Below, piece by piece: positions 1-6,372 of a stretch of DNA of 13,252 nt. The stretch lies in NCBI GenBank assembly GCA_013042495.1, contig JABDQB010000137.1, positions 1 to 13,252 of the forward strand, given 5' to 3'. Both the position numbers and the translations under genes were made by a program. Every line of letters starts with the position of its first letter. Positions within the stretch are counted from its first letter, which is position 1. Source of the DNA: Gemmatimonadota bacterium (lineage in GTDB: Bacteria; Gemmatimonadota; Gemmatimonadetes; Palauibacterales; Palauibacteraceae). The notes under the pieces are model-generated. The model saw only the letters and a list, made by a program, of their open reading frames with translations. It was not told the DNA's origin and searched no databases.

Positions 1-363
1 GGCGAGTTGAGCCGAGTGATGCTGGCCCTCAAGACGGTGCTCGCCGAGGTCGATGGCGTTCCCAGTCTCGTGTTCGACGAAATCGATTCGGGGGTCGGCG
101 GTCGGGTGGCCCACCGGGTCGCCGAGCGGCTCGCCATGGTAGCTCGGAATCACCAGGTCTTCGCGATTACGCACCTCCCGCAGATCGCTTCGCAGGCGAC
201 GGTCCATCTGCGCGTCGAGAAGATCCAGGTGGATGGAATGGCCTCGGCCACAGTGCGAAAGCTCGAGGGAGATGCGCGGGTCAAGGAATTGGCCCGGATG
301 CTGGGAGGCGACCCGGACCGCGAAAGCTCCCGGAGACACGCGGCCGAGCTGCTGTCAGAATAG
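1..363 (+). CDS. recN: DNA repair protein RecN, C-terminal fragment (5' end outside the window)
   Basis: This is the last 120 codons of RecN, an SMC-like ATPase that binds DNA and acts in recombinational repair of double-strand breaks. The reading frame is open from base 1, so the gene begins upstream of the window. The first visible residues, GELSRVMLALK, are the end of the ABC signature motif (SGGELSR in the family). Next come the Walker B stretch with D-loop, LVFDEIDSGVGG, and the H-loop, FAITHLPQIAS, in the order and spacing expected of the RecN head domain. The C-terminal lobe ends naturally at TAG (361-363). The ATG at 19 and TTG at 7 are internal codons, not starts. The gene converges on the minus-strand barrel gene and overlaps it by 9 bases. 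The identification is firm because three head-domain motifs are intact; the N-terminal Walker A and coiled coil cannot be seen here. Confidence 0.93.
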   Translation, partial: GELSRVMLALKTVLAEVDGVPSLVFDEIDSGVGGRVAHRVAERLAMVARNHQVFAITHLPQIASQATVHLRVEKIQVDGMASATVRKLEGDARVKELARMLGGDPDRESSRRHAAELLSE

Positions 364-2142
364 GTGCATCGGCACCCGGATCGAGAGGGTGACGACGCCC
401 AGAGCGGGCGTCTGTCCCCCGGAGCCGGAGATCGCGGTCTGCCACTGGAAAGCCAGGTCGATCGGCATGCCCGCCCGGCCCGCGGCGAACAACCGGGTAG
501 TCCTGTAGTACGCGCCGATTCCCAGCATATGCCGGGTCTGTGCAGTCTCCACGTTGAGGGGTGCGGCGTCGACGCCGCCCGATGAGGCCTGGTACGCGTC
601 GTCCTTCTTGTTCCAGAAGGTGTACTCGACGGCGAGCGAAAGCGCCTCATTGAGCGAGAAGCGAGGTGAGACCACGATCTCGAGAAAATCGCCCAGGTCG
701 CGCGACACCGTGGTCTTCTGGGACGCGTACCCGAACGGTTGATCGGGCGGCGCCACACGCCGCGAAAGTTCGTCCTTGAACTGAAGACCGTATGTGATGC
801 CGGCGACCGCCCTGAATCGCTGTCCGAAGGCGACGTCCTGAAACAACTCGAACTGCAGGTCGGCCTGGCCCGTCCCGATCGGTTGTTGCAGGAACAGGTC
901 CGGATCCAGGTACGGATCACGATCCGGGTCCGACAGCGGGAAACGGTATCGGGCTCCGACGGTCGTCCTGTACCTGATGCCGGGCCGGTCCAGCGGCTCG
1001 GAATCGTGGTCCGCCGCGAGACCGGCCAACGCACCTGCACCCGCGTCCCTCGCCTCACCCGCTACCGCGCCTGCCGGCGTCTCGACGCCAGCCGAGTCCG
1101 GGCCCGCCTCCGCGACCGGAGGTTGGGCATGGGCTGGGAGTTCGGACTCGGGCTCCGCGGGCCCGGGCTCGGGACGCTCCGGCCAGCCGAACGTGTCCAG
1201 AAGCTTGAACCGGGCACCGACTTCAATCTCCGAGAATGCCCAGCCCCGGACGACCTTGCCGAGCGGCTGCCCGAGAACGGGGTCGCGCCCGAAGTAAGCG
1301 TTCAGGTCCTCCCGGGTGGCGTTGTCGGGCAGGGCGAAGCCCGGGAGTGCGATGCCGAACGCCTGGAATCCCGTCTCGAAGCCGCTGTAGTAGCCGGTCA
1401 CTTGTTGCCCGGAGGAACTGCCAGACGTAAACAGGAACTCCTGCCCCGTGATTCTCGAATCCAGCGCTCCCTGGAAGGACTCCGTGTCAGCGAGAAGCGC
1501 CACGGCCGTCGCCTGGTCCTCGGGGGACAGGGTGCCGCCGTCGACGAGAGCCTGCAGCTGGGCCTGGGCGGCATCCAGTTCGGAGAAGAACGCGGACGCG
1601 TCGGCGAGGGCAGTTTCAGCCCTCAGTATACTCGCGGTCGCAGAATCGAACACGAAGCCCGTCTCGATCTCCGTCTTGACCAGGGGAGCCAGGACCTCGA
1701 TCGCCGCGAAACCACCGATGCCCAGCTGGAACGACAGCGGAATCCGGCGCACGAACACGTCGATCGAGCCGAAGTCCAGCTCGCCCATGTCCAGTTCGCT
1801 TCCGGTCAAAGGCGTGAAACCGAGCGCGTCCGCGTCCCGGTTCACCACTTCCAGCATCGGATCGAGGCCCGGAAATAGCCGGGCCGCGACGCTCCCGTCG
1901 TAGTCGGCGAACAGCGGCTCCCGGCTCCCGTCGCTGACGCCTGCGCTACTCTCCGCGAACTGCTCGTTCCAGTTATAGAACTCGGGAGCGATCTCGATCC
2001 ACAGGGAACCGGCGGCCGGGATACGGGCGTCCCGGTCGTGGACCTGCGCGTCCGCGGGCGCGGGCAGGACACACAACAGCGTGACGGCCGTCCAGGCCAG
2101 GAGAAACACAGAGTGCGAGGGGGGCGCCGCGCTCCGGGGCAT
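355..2142 (-). CDS. Outer-membrane beta-barrel protein of unknown function, with a helical insert and a disordered linker
   Basis: A 595-residue secreted protein that I do not recognise as a named family. I chose ATG at 2142 rather than the longer frame opening at 2247. It has GGAG seven bases upstream and starts a good signal peptide: Arg-containing head, hydrophobic core at about residues 11-26, and a likely cut after APADA (residue 32). The extra 35 upstream residues are Arg-rich and non-signal-like. Residues 45-165 look like alternating beta segments. About 167-233 is an Ala/Leu/Gln/Glu-rich, probably helical insert. About 320-388 is a Pro/Ala/Glu/Gly-rich linker, probably disordered. About 388-595 is a second set of amphipathic beta strands ending IRVPMHLF, with the terminal Phe typical of BamA-recognised barrels. 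It could be a porin-like transporter or a structural barrel; no function is assigned. It is monocistronic as far as can be seen and overlaps the recN end by 9 bases. Confidence 0.82.
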   Translation of the reverse strand: MPRSAAPPSHSVFLLAWTAVTLLCVLPAPADAQVHDRDARIPAAGSLWIEIAPEFYNWNEQFAESSAGVSDGSREPLFADYDGSVAARLFPGLDPMLEVVNRDADALGFTPLTGSELDMGELDFGSIDVFVRRIPLSFQLGIGGFAAIEVLAPLVKTEIETGFVFDSATASILRAETALADASAFFSELDAAQAQLQALVDGGTLSPEDQATAVALLADTESFQGALDSRITGQEFLFTSGSSSGQQVTGYYSGFETGFQAFGIALPGFALPDNATREDLNAYFGRDPVLGQPLGKVVRGWAFSEIEVGARFKLLDTFGWPERPEPGPAEPESELPAHAQPPVAEAGPDSAGVETPAGAVAGEARDAGAGALAGLAADHDSEPLDRPGIRYRTTVGARYRFPLSDPDRDPYLDPDLFLQQPIGTGQADLQFELFQDVAFGQRFRAVAGITYGLQFKDELSRRVAPPDQPFGYASQKTTVSRDLGDFLEIVVSPRFSLNEALSLAVEYTFWNKKDDAYQASSGGVDAAPLNVETAQTRHMLGIGAYYRTTRLFAAGRAGMPIDLAFQWQTAISGSGGQTPALGVVTLSIRVPMHLF

Positions 2143-2240
2143 GGGCGATCTCCAGTATCGTGAACCGCGCCGCCGGGGGCGGCGAGCGAGGACCGGAGTA
2201 TAGGCGCCCTCCGCACAGCCGCACAAGCGAAGTTGCACTC

Positions 2241-2269
2241 TGGCCACCGGTGTCGGAAGCGGCTAGTTT
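2241..2269 (+). promoter_or_regulatory. Candidate sigma70-type promoter for tRNA-Cys with a GC-rich discriminator
   Basis: A TGGCCA hexamer at 2241-2246 (4 of 6 against TTGACA) and TAGTTT at 2264-2269 (3 of 6 against TATAAT) are 17 bases apart. They are followed directly by CCGCGCCCC, which resembles the GC-rich discriminator between the -10 and +1 of stringently controlled stable-RNA promoters in E. coli. A start near 2276 would leave a leader of about 26 bases before the tRNA. The hexamer matches are weak, and in a GC-rich genome a GC discriminator can occur by chance. Confidence 0.35.
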
Positions 2270-2301
2270 CCGCGCCCCGGGGCCAGAAATGGCTCCGACA
2301 T

Positions 2302-2372
2302 GGCGTCGTGGCCGAGTGGCTAGGCAGGGGCCTGCAAAGCCCCCTACTCCGGTTCGAATCCGGACGACGCCT
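2302..2372 (+). tRNA. tRNA-Cys (anticodon GCA)
   Basis: A complete 71-base cloverleaf can be folded by hand. The acceptor stem is GGCGTCG (2302-2308) with CGACGCC (2365-2371), all seven pairs Watson-Crick. The D stem is GCC/GGC (2311-2313 with 2323-2325). The anticodon stem is GGGGC/GCCCC (2327-2331 with 2339-2343), enclosing the loop CTGCAAA with anticodon GCA at 2334-2336. The variable loop has four bases, and the T stem TCCGG/CCGGA encloses TTCGAAT. The discriminator base is T (2372), the identity base expected for cysteine. CCA is not encoded, so it must be added after transcription. The gene lies alone between the barrel gene and the CAX antiporter. Confidence 0.97.
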
Positions 2373-2374
2373 CT

Positions 2375-2396
2375 GCTTCCGGATTATCCGGGAGGC
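2375..2396 (+). terminator. Hairpin just downstream of tRNA-Cys, possible terminator or processing signal
   Basis: CTTCCGG (2376-2382) pairs with CCGGGAG (2388-2394) through seven pairs, one of them G-T, around the loop ATTAT. A further G-C pair (2375 with 2396) is possible across a bulge. It starts three bases after the tRNA. No T-run follows, so it is not a textbook intrinsic terminator; it could instead stabilise or help process the tRNA 3' end, and read-through into the antiporter gene 76 bases further on is possible. Confidence 0.35.
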
Positions 2397-2471
2397 ACCC
2401 TCACGACAGATCCGTGGAACCGGGCGTCGGGCACATAGCGCCCTGACGATGGCTCGAAGCAGGGAGGTGCG

Positions 2472-3596
2472 GTGAGCGAATCAGCCCCGGCTGCGAAGCG
2501 AGTACTCACCGTCGACCGCGTTCTCCTGGCTCTGCTCCTCTCCGTGCCCATGACCCTGCTGATGAAGTGGGGGTTCGGCCTTCACGGCACTCCCATCTTC
2601 ATAGCAGCCGCGGTGTCCATCATTCCCCTGGCCGGCTACATGGGGCGCGCGACGGAGCGTCTGTCCGAGCATCTCGGAGCGGGCTGGGGAGGCTTCCTCA
2701 ACGCGACCTTCGGGAACGCGGCTGAGTTGATCATCGCAATTGTAGCCTTGCGGGCTGGTCTGATGGATGTCGTCAAGGCCTCGCTCACGGGATCGATCAT
2801 CGGCAATATCCTGCTCGTACTGGGACTCAGCATCCTGGTGGGAGGTTTGAAGTTTCCGCCGATCCAGCGGTTCAATCGAACGGCCGCGAGCATGGGCGCC
2901 ACGATGCTCCTGCTCGCGGCTGTTGGACTCGTGCTGCCCGCGATCTTTCACCAGGTGGTTGGAGACGGGGCGGTCGGACTCGAGCGCGGGCTCAGCCTCG
3001 ACATTTCGATCGTGCTGATGGCCACGTACGTACTCGGACTGATCTTCAGCTTCCGCACCCATTCGCACCTGTATCTCGGTACGGGCGCCGCCATGGATCA
3101 CGGGTCGGCGGACGGCGACCATGCCCAAAGGGGCGGGGCAGGGCGAGCCCTCGGCCTGCTACTCCTGTCGGCAGCGGCCGTCGGCCTGATGTCGGAGATG
3201 ATGGTGGGCGCGCTGGAGGAGGCTGCGCACGACCTGGGCATGAATCGTGTCTTCGTCGGCGTGATCCTGGTGGCGCTGGTGGGCAACGCGGCCGAACACT
3301 CGACGGCGGTCCTGATGGCCGCCAAGAACAAGATGGATCTTGCGGTGAACATCGCGGTGGGGTCGTCCATCCAGATCGCGATGTTCGTGGCCCCGCTGCT
3401 TGTGTTCCTGAGCTACGCGATCGCCCCGATGCCCATGAATCTGCATTTCACGGAGCTTGAAGTCGTTGCGGTCGTGCTCTCGACAGGAGTGATGGCTCTC
3501 GTCTCGCTAGATGGAGAGTCGCATTGGATGGAGGGAGTACAGCTCCTGGCGGTGTACGTGATGCTCGGGCTGGCCTTCTTCTTCCTACCTGTCTGA
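2472..3596 (+). CDS. cax: Calcium/proton antiporter, CAX family (ChaA/YfkE type)
   Basis: A 374-residue inner-membrane protein of the CaCA superfamily that exchanges cytoplasmic Ca2+ for protons. The length fits bacterial CAX proteins. The inverted duplication typical of the family is visible: GNAAELIIA at 81-89 and GNAAEHSTA at 271-279, each followed by a small-residue, Ser-containing helix (SLTGSIIGN at 104-112; AVGSSIQIA at 295-303). E85 and E275 correspond to the ion-coordinating glutamates of the family. About ten to eleven hydrophobic helices can be counted. The halves are joined by a hydrophilic, His/Asp-containing loop at about 202-225. The GTG start at 2472 is supported by AGGGAGG at 2461-2467, and the protein begins with a short polar leader before the first helix. 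It could be cotranscribed with the tRNA, or have its own promoter in the 99-base gap. Transport of other cations cannot be excluded. Confidence 0.92.
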   Translation: MSESAPAAKRVLTVDRVLLALLLSVPMTLLMKWGFGLHGTPIFIAAAVSIIPLAGYMGRATERLSEHLGAGWGGFLNATFGNAAELIIAIVALRAGLMDVVKASLTGSIIGNILLVLGLSILVGGLKFPPIQRFNRTAASMGATMLLLAAVGLVLPAIFHQVVGDGAVGLERGLSLDISIVLMATYVLGLIFSFRTHSHLYLGTGAAMDHGSADGDHAQRGGAGRALGLLLLSAAAVGLMSEMMVGALEEAAHDLGMNRVFVGVILVALVGNAAEHSTAVLMAAKNKMDLAVNIAVGSSIQIAMFVAPLLVFLSYAIAPMPMNLHFTELEVVAVVLSTGVMALVSLDGESHWMEGVQLLAVYVMLGLAFFFLPV

Positions 3597-3605
3597 GGAA
3601 GCGGG

Positions 3606-3623
3606 CGCGAAGCGGAGCTTGCG
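3606..3623 (+). terminator. Weak hairpin downstream of the CAX antiporter gene
   Basis: CGC-g-AAGC (3606-3613) pairs with GCTT-GCG (3617-3623) around a three-base GGA loop, giving seven pairs with one bulged G. It lies ten bases after the stop codon, where a terminator would be expected, but no T-run follows. The wider gap 3597-3808 holds no convincing gene. Confidence 0.25.
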
Positions 3624-3668
3624 GGCAGGCAACCTCTTCCGTCCGTATCGAGTCTAAGGGAGCGATCA

Positions 3669-3680
3669 GCAAGCGCTTGC
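3669..3680. promoter_or_regulatory. Perfect 12-base palindrome upstream of the efflux operon, candidate operator
   Basis: GCAAGCGCTTGC is identical to its own reverse complement. It lies 128 bases before the start of the adaptor gene, inside the only sizeable gap before the efflux operon, and 30 bases before a CATAAT hexamer (3711-3716) that resembles a -10 box. No good -35 is correctly spaced with that hexamer. A dimeric repressor or activator site is the natural reading, but no regulator gene is next to it and a second copy was not found. Confidence 0.3.
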
Positions 3681-3808
3681 ACCCAGCGCCTGCCGAGGAC
3701 GGGGTGTTGTCATAATGATGTCAGGCACGCGCACCCATTCCAGAAGATTTTGCGCCCCAAGGTGTATACCGTACGACAAGCTCAAACTCTGAACCGGGAC
3801 GCGTTTCC

Positions 3809-5008
3809 ATGAAGTCGCGCTACCTCGTCACGATACTGGTGTTCGTAGTCGCAGCGGTCGCTCTGGGCGGCATCTACCTGCGCCTCCAGCAGAACAACGA
3901 TGAATCCCCGGAAGGCTCCGAGAGCGCTACCGTCGATTCGGCACGGGCCGCGGCGCAGAGCACGGCCGCCGCATCAGCATTCGCTACGGGCGTCGCGGTG
4001 CCGGTGGAAGGGGCGGTCGTGGAAAGGGGGACGTTCGTCTTGTGGGTCAATGCGGAGGGGCAGTCCAAGGCCCTGCGCAGGGCGCCCCTGCACGCCCAGG
4101 TCGGTGGGCCTGTGGTCGCCGTCCCGGTTCGCGAGGGCGCGTGGGTGACCGCCGGCGACGTGATAGCCCGCATCGATCCGGTCGAATATGAGATCAGCCG
4201 CAAGGAGGCCCAGGGTGCCCTCGAGCAGGCGGAGGCCTCGTACCAGGATCTGACGCTGGGCGATGAGACTATCGTCGACCCCGAGGTCCTGGCGGTGCGG
4301 CAGAGCCAGGCCCGGATCCGGAGCGGCCTGGCCGGCGCGGAAGCCCGTCTGGAGCAGGCGCAGTACAACCTGGAGAAGACGGTAATCCGCGCCCCCTATT
4401 CGGGTAGAGTCGCCAACCTCGTGGTGGACGTTGGCACCCGCCTCGCGGCGAACGACTCCGTCGCGACGGTGGTCGACGTGTCGAGCGTCGACGTGGACGT
4501 GCAGGTTCTCGAGAGCGAGATCGCGGCTCTCGAGGTGGGCCGGGACGCCACGGTATCGTTCACCGCGTTCCCGGGCGAGGAGTTTCAGGCCGGGGTCGTG
4601 ACCGTGAATCCCGTAGTAGATCCAGTCAGTCACGTGGGACGCGCGACGGTCAGGCTCCGGAACCCGGGCGCCAGGATCCTCCCGGGGATGCATGCCAACG
4701 TCCGAATCGCGGGCCGGTTGTACGAAGATCGCGTGTCGGTTCCGAAGGAGGCGATCGTCGAGCGAAGCCGCCGCGAAGTCGTGTTCGTGTTCGAGCCCGA
4801 GTCCGAGGGGGCGAGCACGGGGCGTGCCAAATGGCGTTACGTGACGACCGGTCTGGAGAACGAGGAGGCGATCGAGGTAGTTCCTTCGGAGGATACGGAC
4901 GCACTGGCCGAAGGCGAGATCGTGCTGGTGGGCGGTCATACCACCTTGACCCATGATGCCATGGTGCGCCTGGCAGGGTCGGAAGGCGGTGTGGGAGGCG
5001 CGCCGTGA
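3809..5008 (+). CDS. RND efflux periplasmic adaptor (membrane-fusion protein, HlyD/AcrA family)
   Basis: A 399-residue adaptor that would bridge the inner-membrane permease and the outer-membrane channel. Residues 5-25 form one membrane helix; there is no lipobox cysteine, so it is probably anchored by an uncleaved N-terminal helix. A low-complexity Ser/Ala/Glu spacer follows (about 27-60). The two lipoyl half-motifs are at about 96-124 (VPVREGAWVTAGDVIARID) and 192-224 (with RAPYSGRV at 194-201). They flank an alpha-helical hairpin rich in Gln/Glu/Ala (about 125-190). Beta-barrel and membrane-proximal domains fill about 225-390, including the family-typical LPGMHANVRI near 291-300. The ATG at 3809 is preceded only by a weak GGGA at 3796-3799. 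It is first in the operon, and its TGA overlaps the channel gene's GTG (GTGA, 5005-5008). The family is certain; the substrate is unknown. Confidence 0.93.
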   Translation: MKSRYLVTILVFVVAAVALGGIYLRLQQNNDESPEGSESATVDSARAAAQSTAAASAFATGVAVPVEGAVVERGTFVLWVNAEGQSKALRRAPLHAQVGGPVVAVPVREGAWVTAGDVIARIDPVEYEISRKEAQGALEQAEASYQDLTLGDETIVDPEVLAVRQSQARIRSGLAGAEARLEQAQYNLEKTVIRAPYSGRVANLVVDVGTRLAANDSVATVVDVSSVDVDVQVLESEIAALEVGRDATVSFTAFPGEEFQAGVVTVNPVVDPVSHVGRATVRLRNPGARILPGMHANVRIAGRLYEDRVSVPKEAIVERSRREVVFVFEPESEGASTGRAKWRYVTTGLENEEAIEVVPSEDTDALAEGEIVLVGGHTTLTHDAMVRLAGSEGGVGGAP

Positions 5009-6372
5009 GCCGCGGCGGGGCTCTCGCGGCCCTTTGCGCCGTGGCAGCCCTTGGCCTGGTCGCTGCAACGCCAGTCCGGGCCCAGCAGGTGACCACGCTC
5101 GAAGAAGCCCTGCGAACAGGTCTCACCTTGAATCCAAGCATCGAGTCATCCTCAGCCGCGGCTGCGGCGGCCACATCTTCGAGGTGGGCGGATTGGGGTG
5201 CCTTTCTGCCCACGATCGACCTGAGAGGAGCGCTCTCCCAGACAGACTTCACGACCGTCACCTTCGTGGACCCGACCGGAGTGTCCCAGGAGCTGGAAGA
5301 TCCGATCACCGCGACGCGAAAGAGCAGCTCCGGCTCGGTCTCGTTCGGGCTCGCACTCCTCAACCCCGAACGCATCGCCAACGTAAAGGCCGGTGATGCC
5401 AGAGAGAACGCGGCTGACTTGCGGTTGACCGCCGCGGAGCGGGTCGTAATCCGCGACGTGAAGCGGTCCTACTTCGAGGCCCTCAAGCAGAAGCAGCTCC
5501 TGGACGTATCGGAGCGACAATTGGAAGCGCGCCGCCAGGACTTCAAGGTCACCGAGCAGCGCTACCGGATCGCGGCAGCGTCCCGGAGCGATTTGCTGGG
5601 CGCCAATATTGACCTCAGCGACGCAGAACTGAGGGTGCTGGACTCGGAGGATGCGTTGTCGCGGGCCCTGAGACAGTTGCAGGTGACCCTCGGGGTGCCG
5701 GTCACGAATACAGACCCTGGTTCGATGGAACTGGTGGACGTGGACCGGATCCCCGACGCGGAGCCGCTCGACGCCGATCTTCTCGTTGCAACGGCGCTGG
5801 CGCGGAACCCGAATCTCCTGGCCCTACAACAGGACCAGAGAGCGGCGTCAGCCGATCTGTGGTCTGCCAAGTCGAGCTACCTGCCTCGAATCGATCTTGG
5901 CTACAGTCTGGGCCGGAGCAAGGAGTTGGGCCGGGACGAGAGCCTGCTGGATTTCAATCCGGCCAATACGTCCGACGGCTTCGTCATTCAGGGGTCATGG
6001 AGTGTGTTCTCGGGATTCTCGCGCAAGCGCCAGACGGCGCAGGCGGACCAGCAGAAGAGACAGGCGGCTGCACAGTTGACGGCGGACCAGCTGCAGCTCG
6101 AGAAGGATGTGCGAGATCTGGTGAAGGAACTGAAGCGCCGCAGCCAGCGACTCATGATCCTCGATCGCAACGTCCGGCTCGCCAGCGAGCGTCTGGATCT
6201 GGCCCGCGAACAGTATCGCCTTGGGAGCATCCCCTATTTCAATCTGCAGCAGGCGATAGACCGTCTGACGCTGACCGAGCAGTCGCTGTTCCAGGAGCGC
6301 TATGATTACTTGATCGGGTGGGCGAACCTCGAAGAGAGGGTTGGAGGAGACCTCGGCGGGGGAGTCAGCTGA
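5005..6372 (+). CDS. TolC-like outer-membrane efflux channel (OEP family)
   Basis: A 455-residue outer-membrane efflux protein forming the exit duct of the tripartite pump. Residues 1-26 are a signal peptide ending VRA before QQVTTLEEAL. The internal duplication of the family is clear: LEEALRTGLTLNPSIE (33-48), with FLPTIDLRG after it, matches LLVATALARNPNLLAL (259-274), with YLPRIDLGY after it. Between them run long Leu/Arg/Glu/Gln helices, as in the periplasmic tunnel. The final helices, with LAREQYRLGSIPYFNLQQA (399-417), match the usual C-terminal OEP motif. The GTG start at 5005 has GGGAGG six bases upstream and overlaps the adaptor's stop by four bases. The stop is shared with the next start as TGATG (6370-6374), so the three genes are probably translationally coupled. 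There is no lipobox, so unlike OprM it is not a lipoprotein. Confidence 0.93.
   Translation: MSRGGALAALCAVAALGLVAATPVRAQQVTTLEEALRTGLTLNPSIESSSAAAAAATSSRWADWGAFLPTIDLRGALSQTDFTTVTFVDPTGVSQELEDPITATRKSSSGSVSFGLALLNPERIANVKAGDARENAADLRLTAAERVVIRDVKRSYFEALKQKQLLDVSERQLEARRQDFKVTEQRYRIAAASRSDLLGANIDLSDAELRVLDSEDALSRALRQLQVTLGVPVTNTDPGSMELVDVDRIPDAEPLDADLLVATALARNPNLLALQQDQRAASADLWSAKSSYLPRIDLGYSLGRSKELGRDESLLDFNPANTSDGFVIQGSWSVFSGFSRKRQTAQADQQKRQAAAQLTADQLQLEKDVRDLVKELKRRSQRLMILDRNVRLASERLDLAREQYRLGSIPYFNLQQAIDRLTLTEQSLFQERYDYLIGWANLEERVGGDLGGGVS

Noticed and set aside
150..1058. Minus-strand open frame of 302 codons overlapping recN and the barrel gene
   Set aside because: It lies in another frame of the same strand as the barrel gene and runs across the recN end. 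Its composition is dominated by Arg, Ser, Thr and Pro, as expected from a frame-shifted GC-rich sequence.
739..1878. Long plus-strand open frame (379 codons) opposite the barrel gene
   Set aside because: It is antisense to a frame with a signal peptide, a ribosome-binding site and a barrel C-terminus. Its product is Arg/Glu/Gly-rich with no domain, typical of the complement of a GC-rich gene.
2143..2247. Longer N-terminus for the barrel protein starting at 2247
   Set aside because: The 35 extra residues are Arg-rich and would place the signal peptide deep inside the protein. ATG 2142 has GGAG at correct spacing.
2160..2475. Two overlapping short plus-strand open frames spanning the tRNA gene
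   Set aside because: Both read through a perfect tRNA-Cys cloverleaf and have no recognisable protein features.
3701..3777. Full sigma70 promoter for the efflux operon (TTGTCA at 3707, CATAAT at 3711, TTGCGC at 3750 with TACGAC at 3772)
   Set aside because: Each hexamer alone looks possible, but no pair combines good matches with 16-18 base spacing, so I do not annotate a promoter. The TTGCGC/TACGAC pair is spaced by 16 bases but matches weakly.
3974..5068. Minus-strand open frame of 364 codons opposite the adaptor gene
   Set aside because: It is antisense to an adaptor with intact lipoyl and hairpin motifs and shows no protein-family features itself.
6318..6371. Longer N-terminus for permease 1 starting at 6318
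   Set aside because: It would overlap the channel gene by 55 bases and add residues before the standard RND first helix. ATG 6372 has a ribosome-binding site and a TGATG junction.
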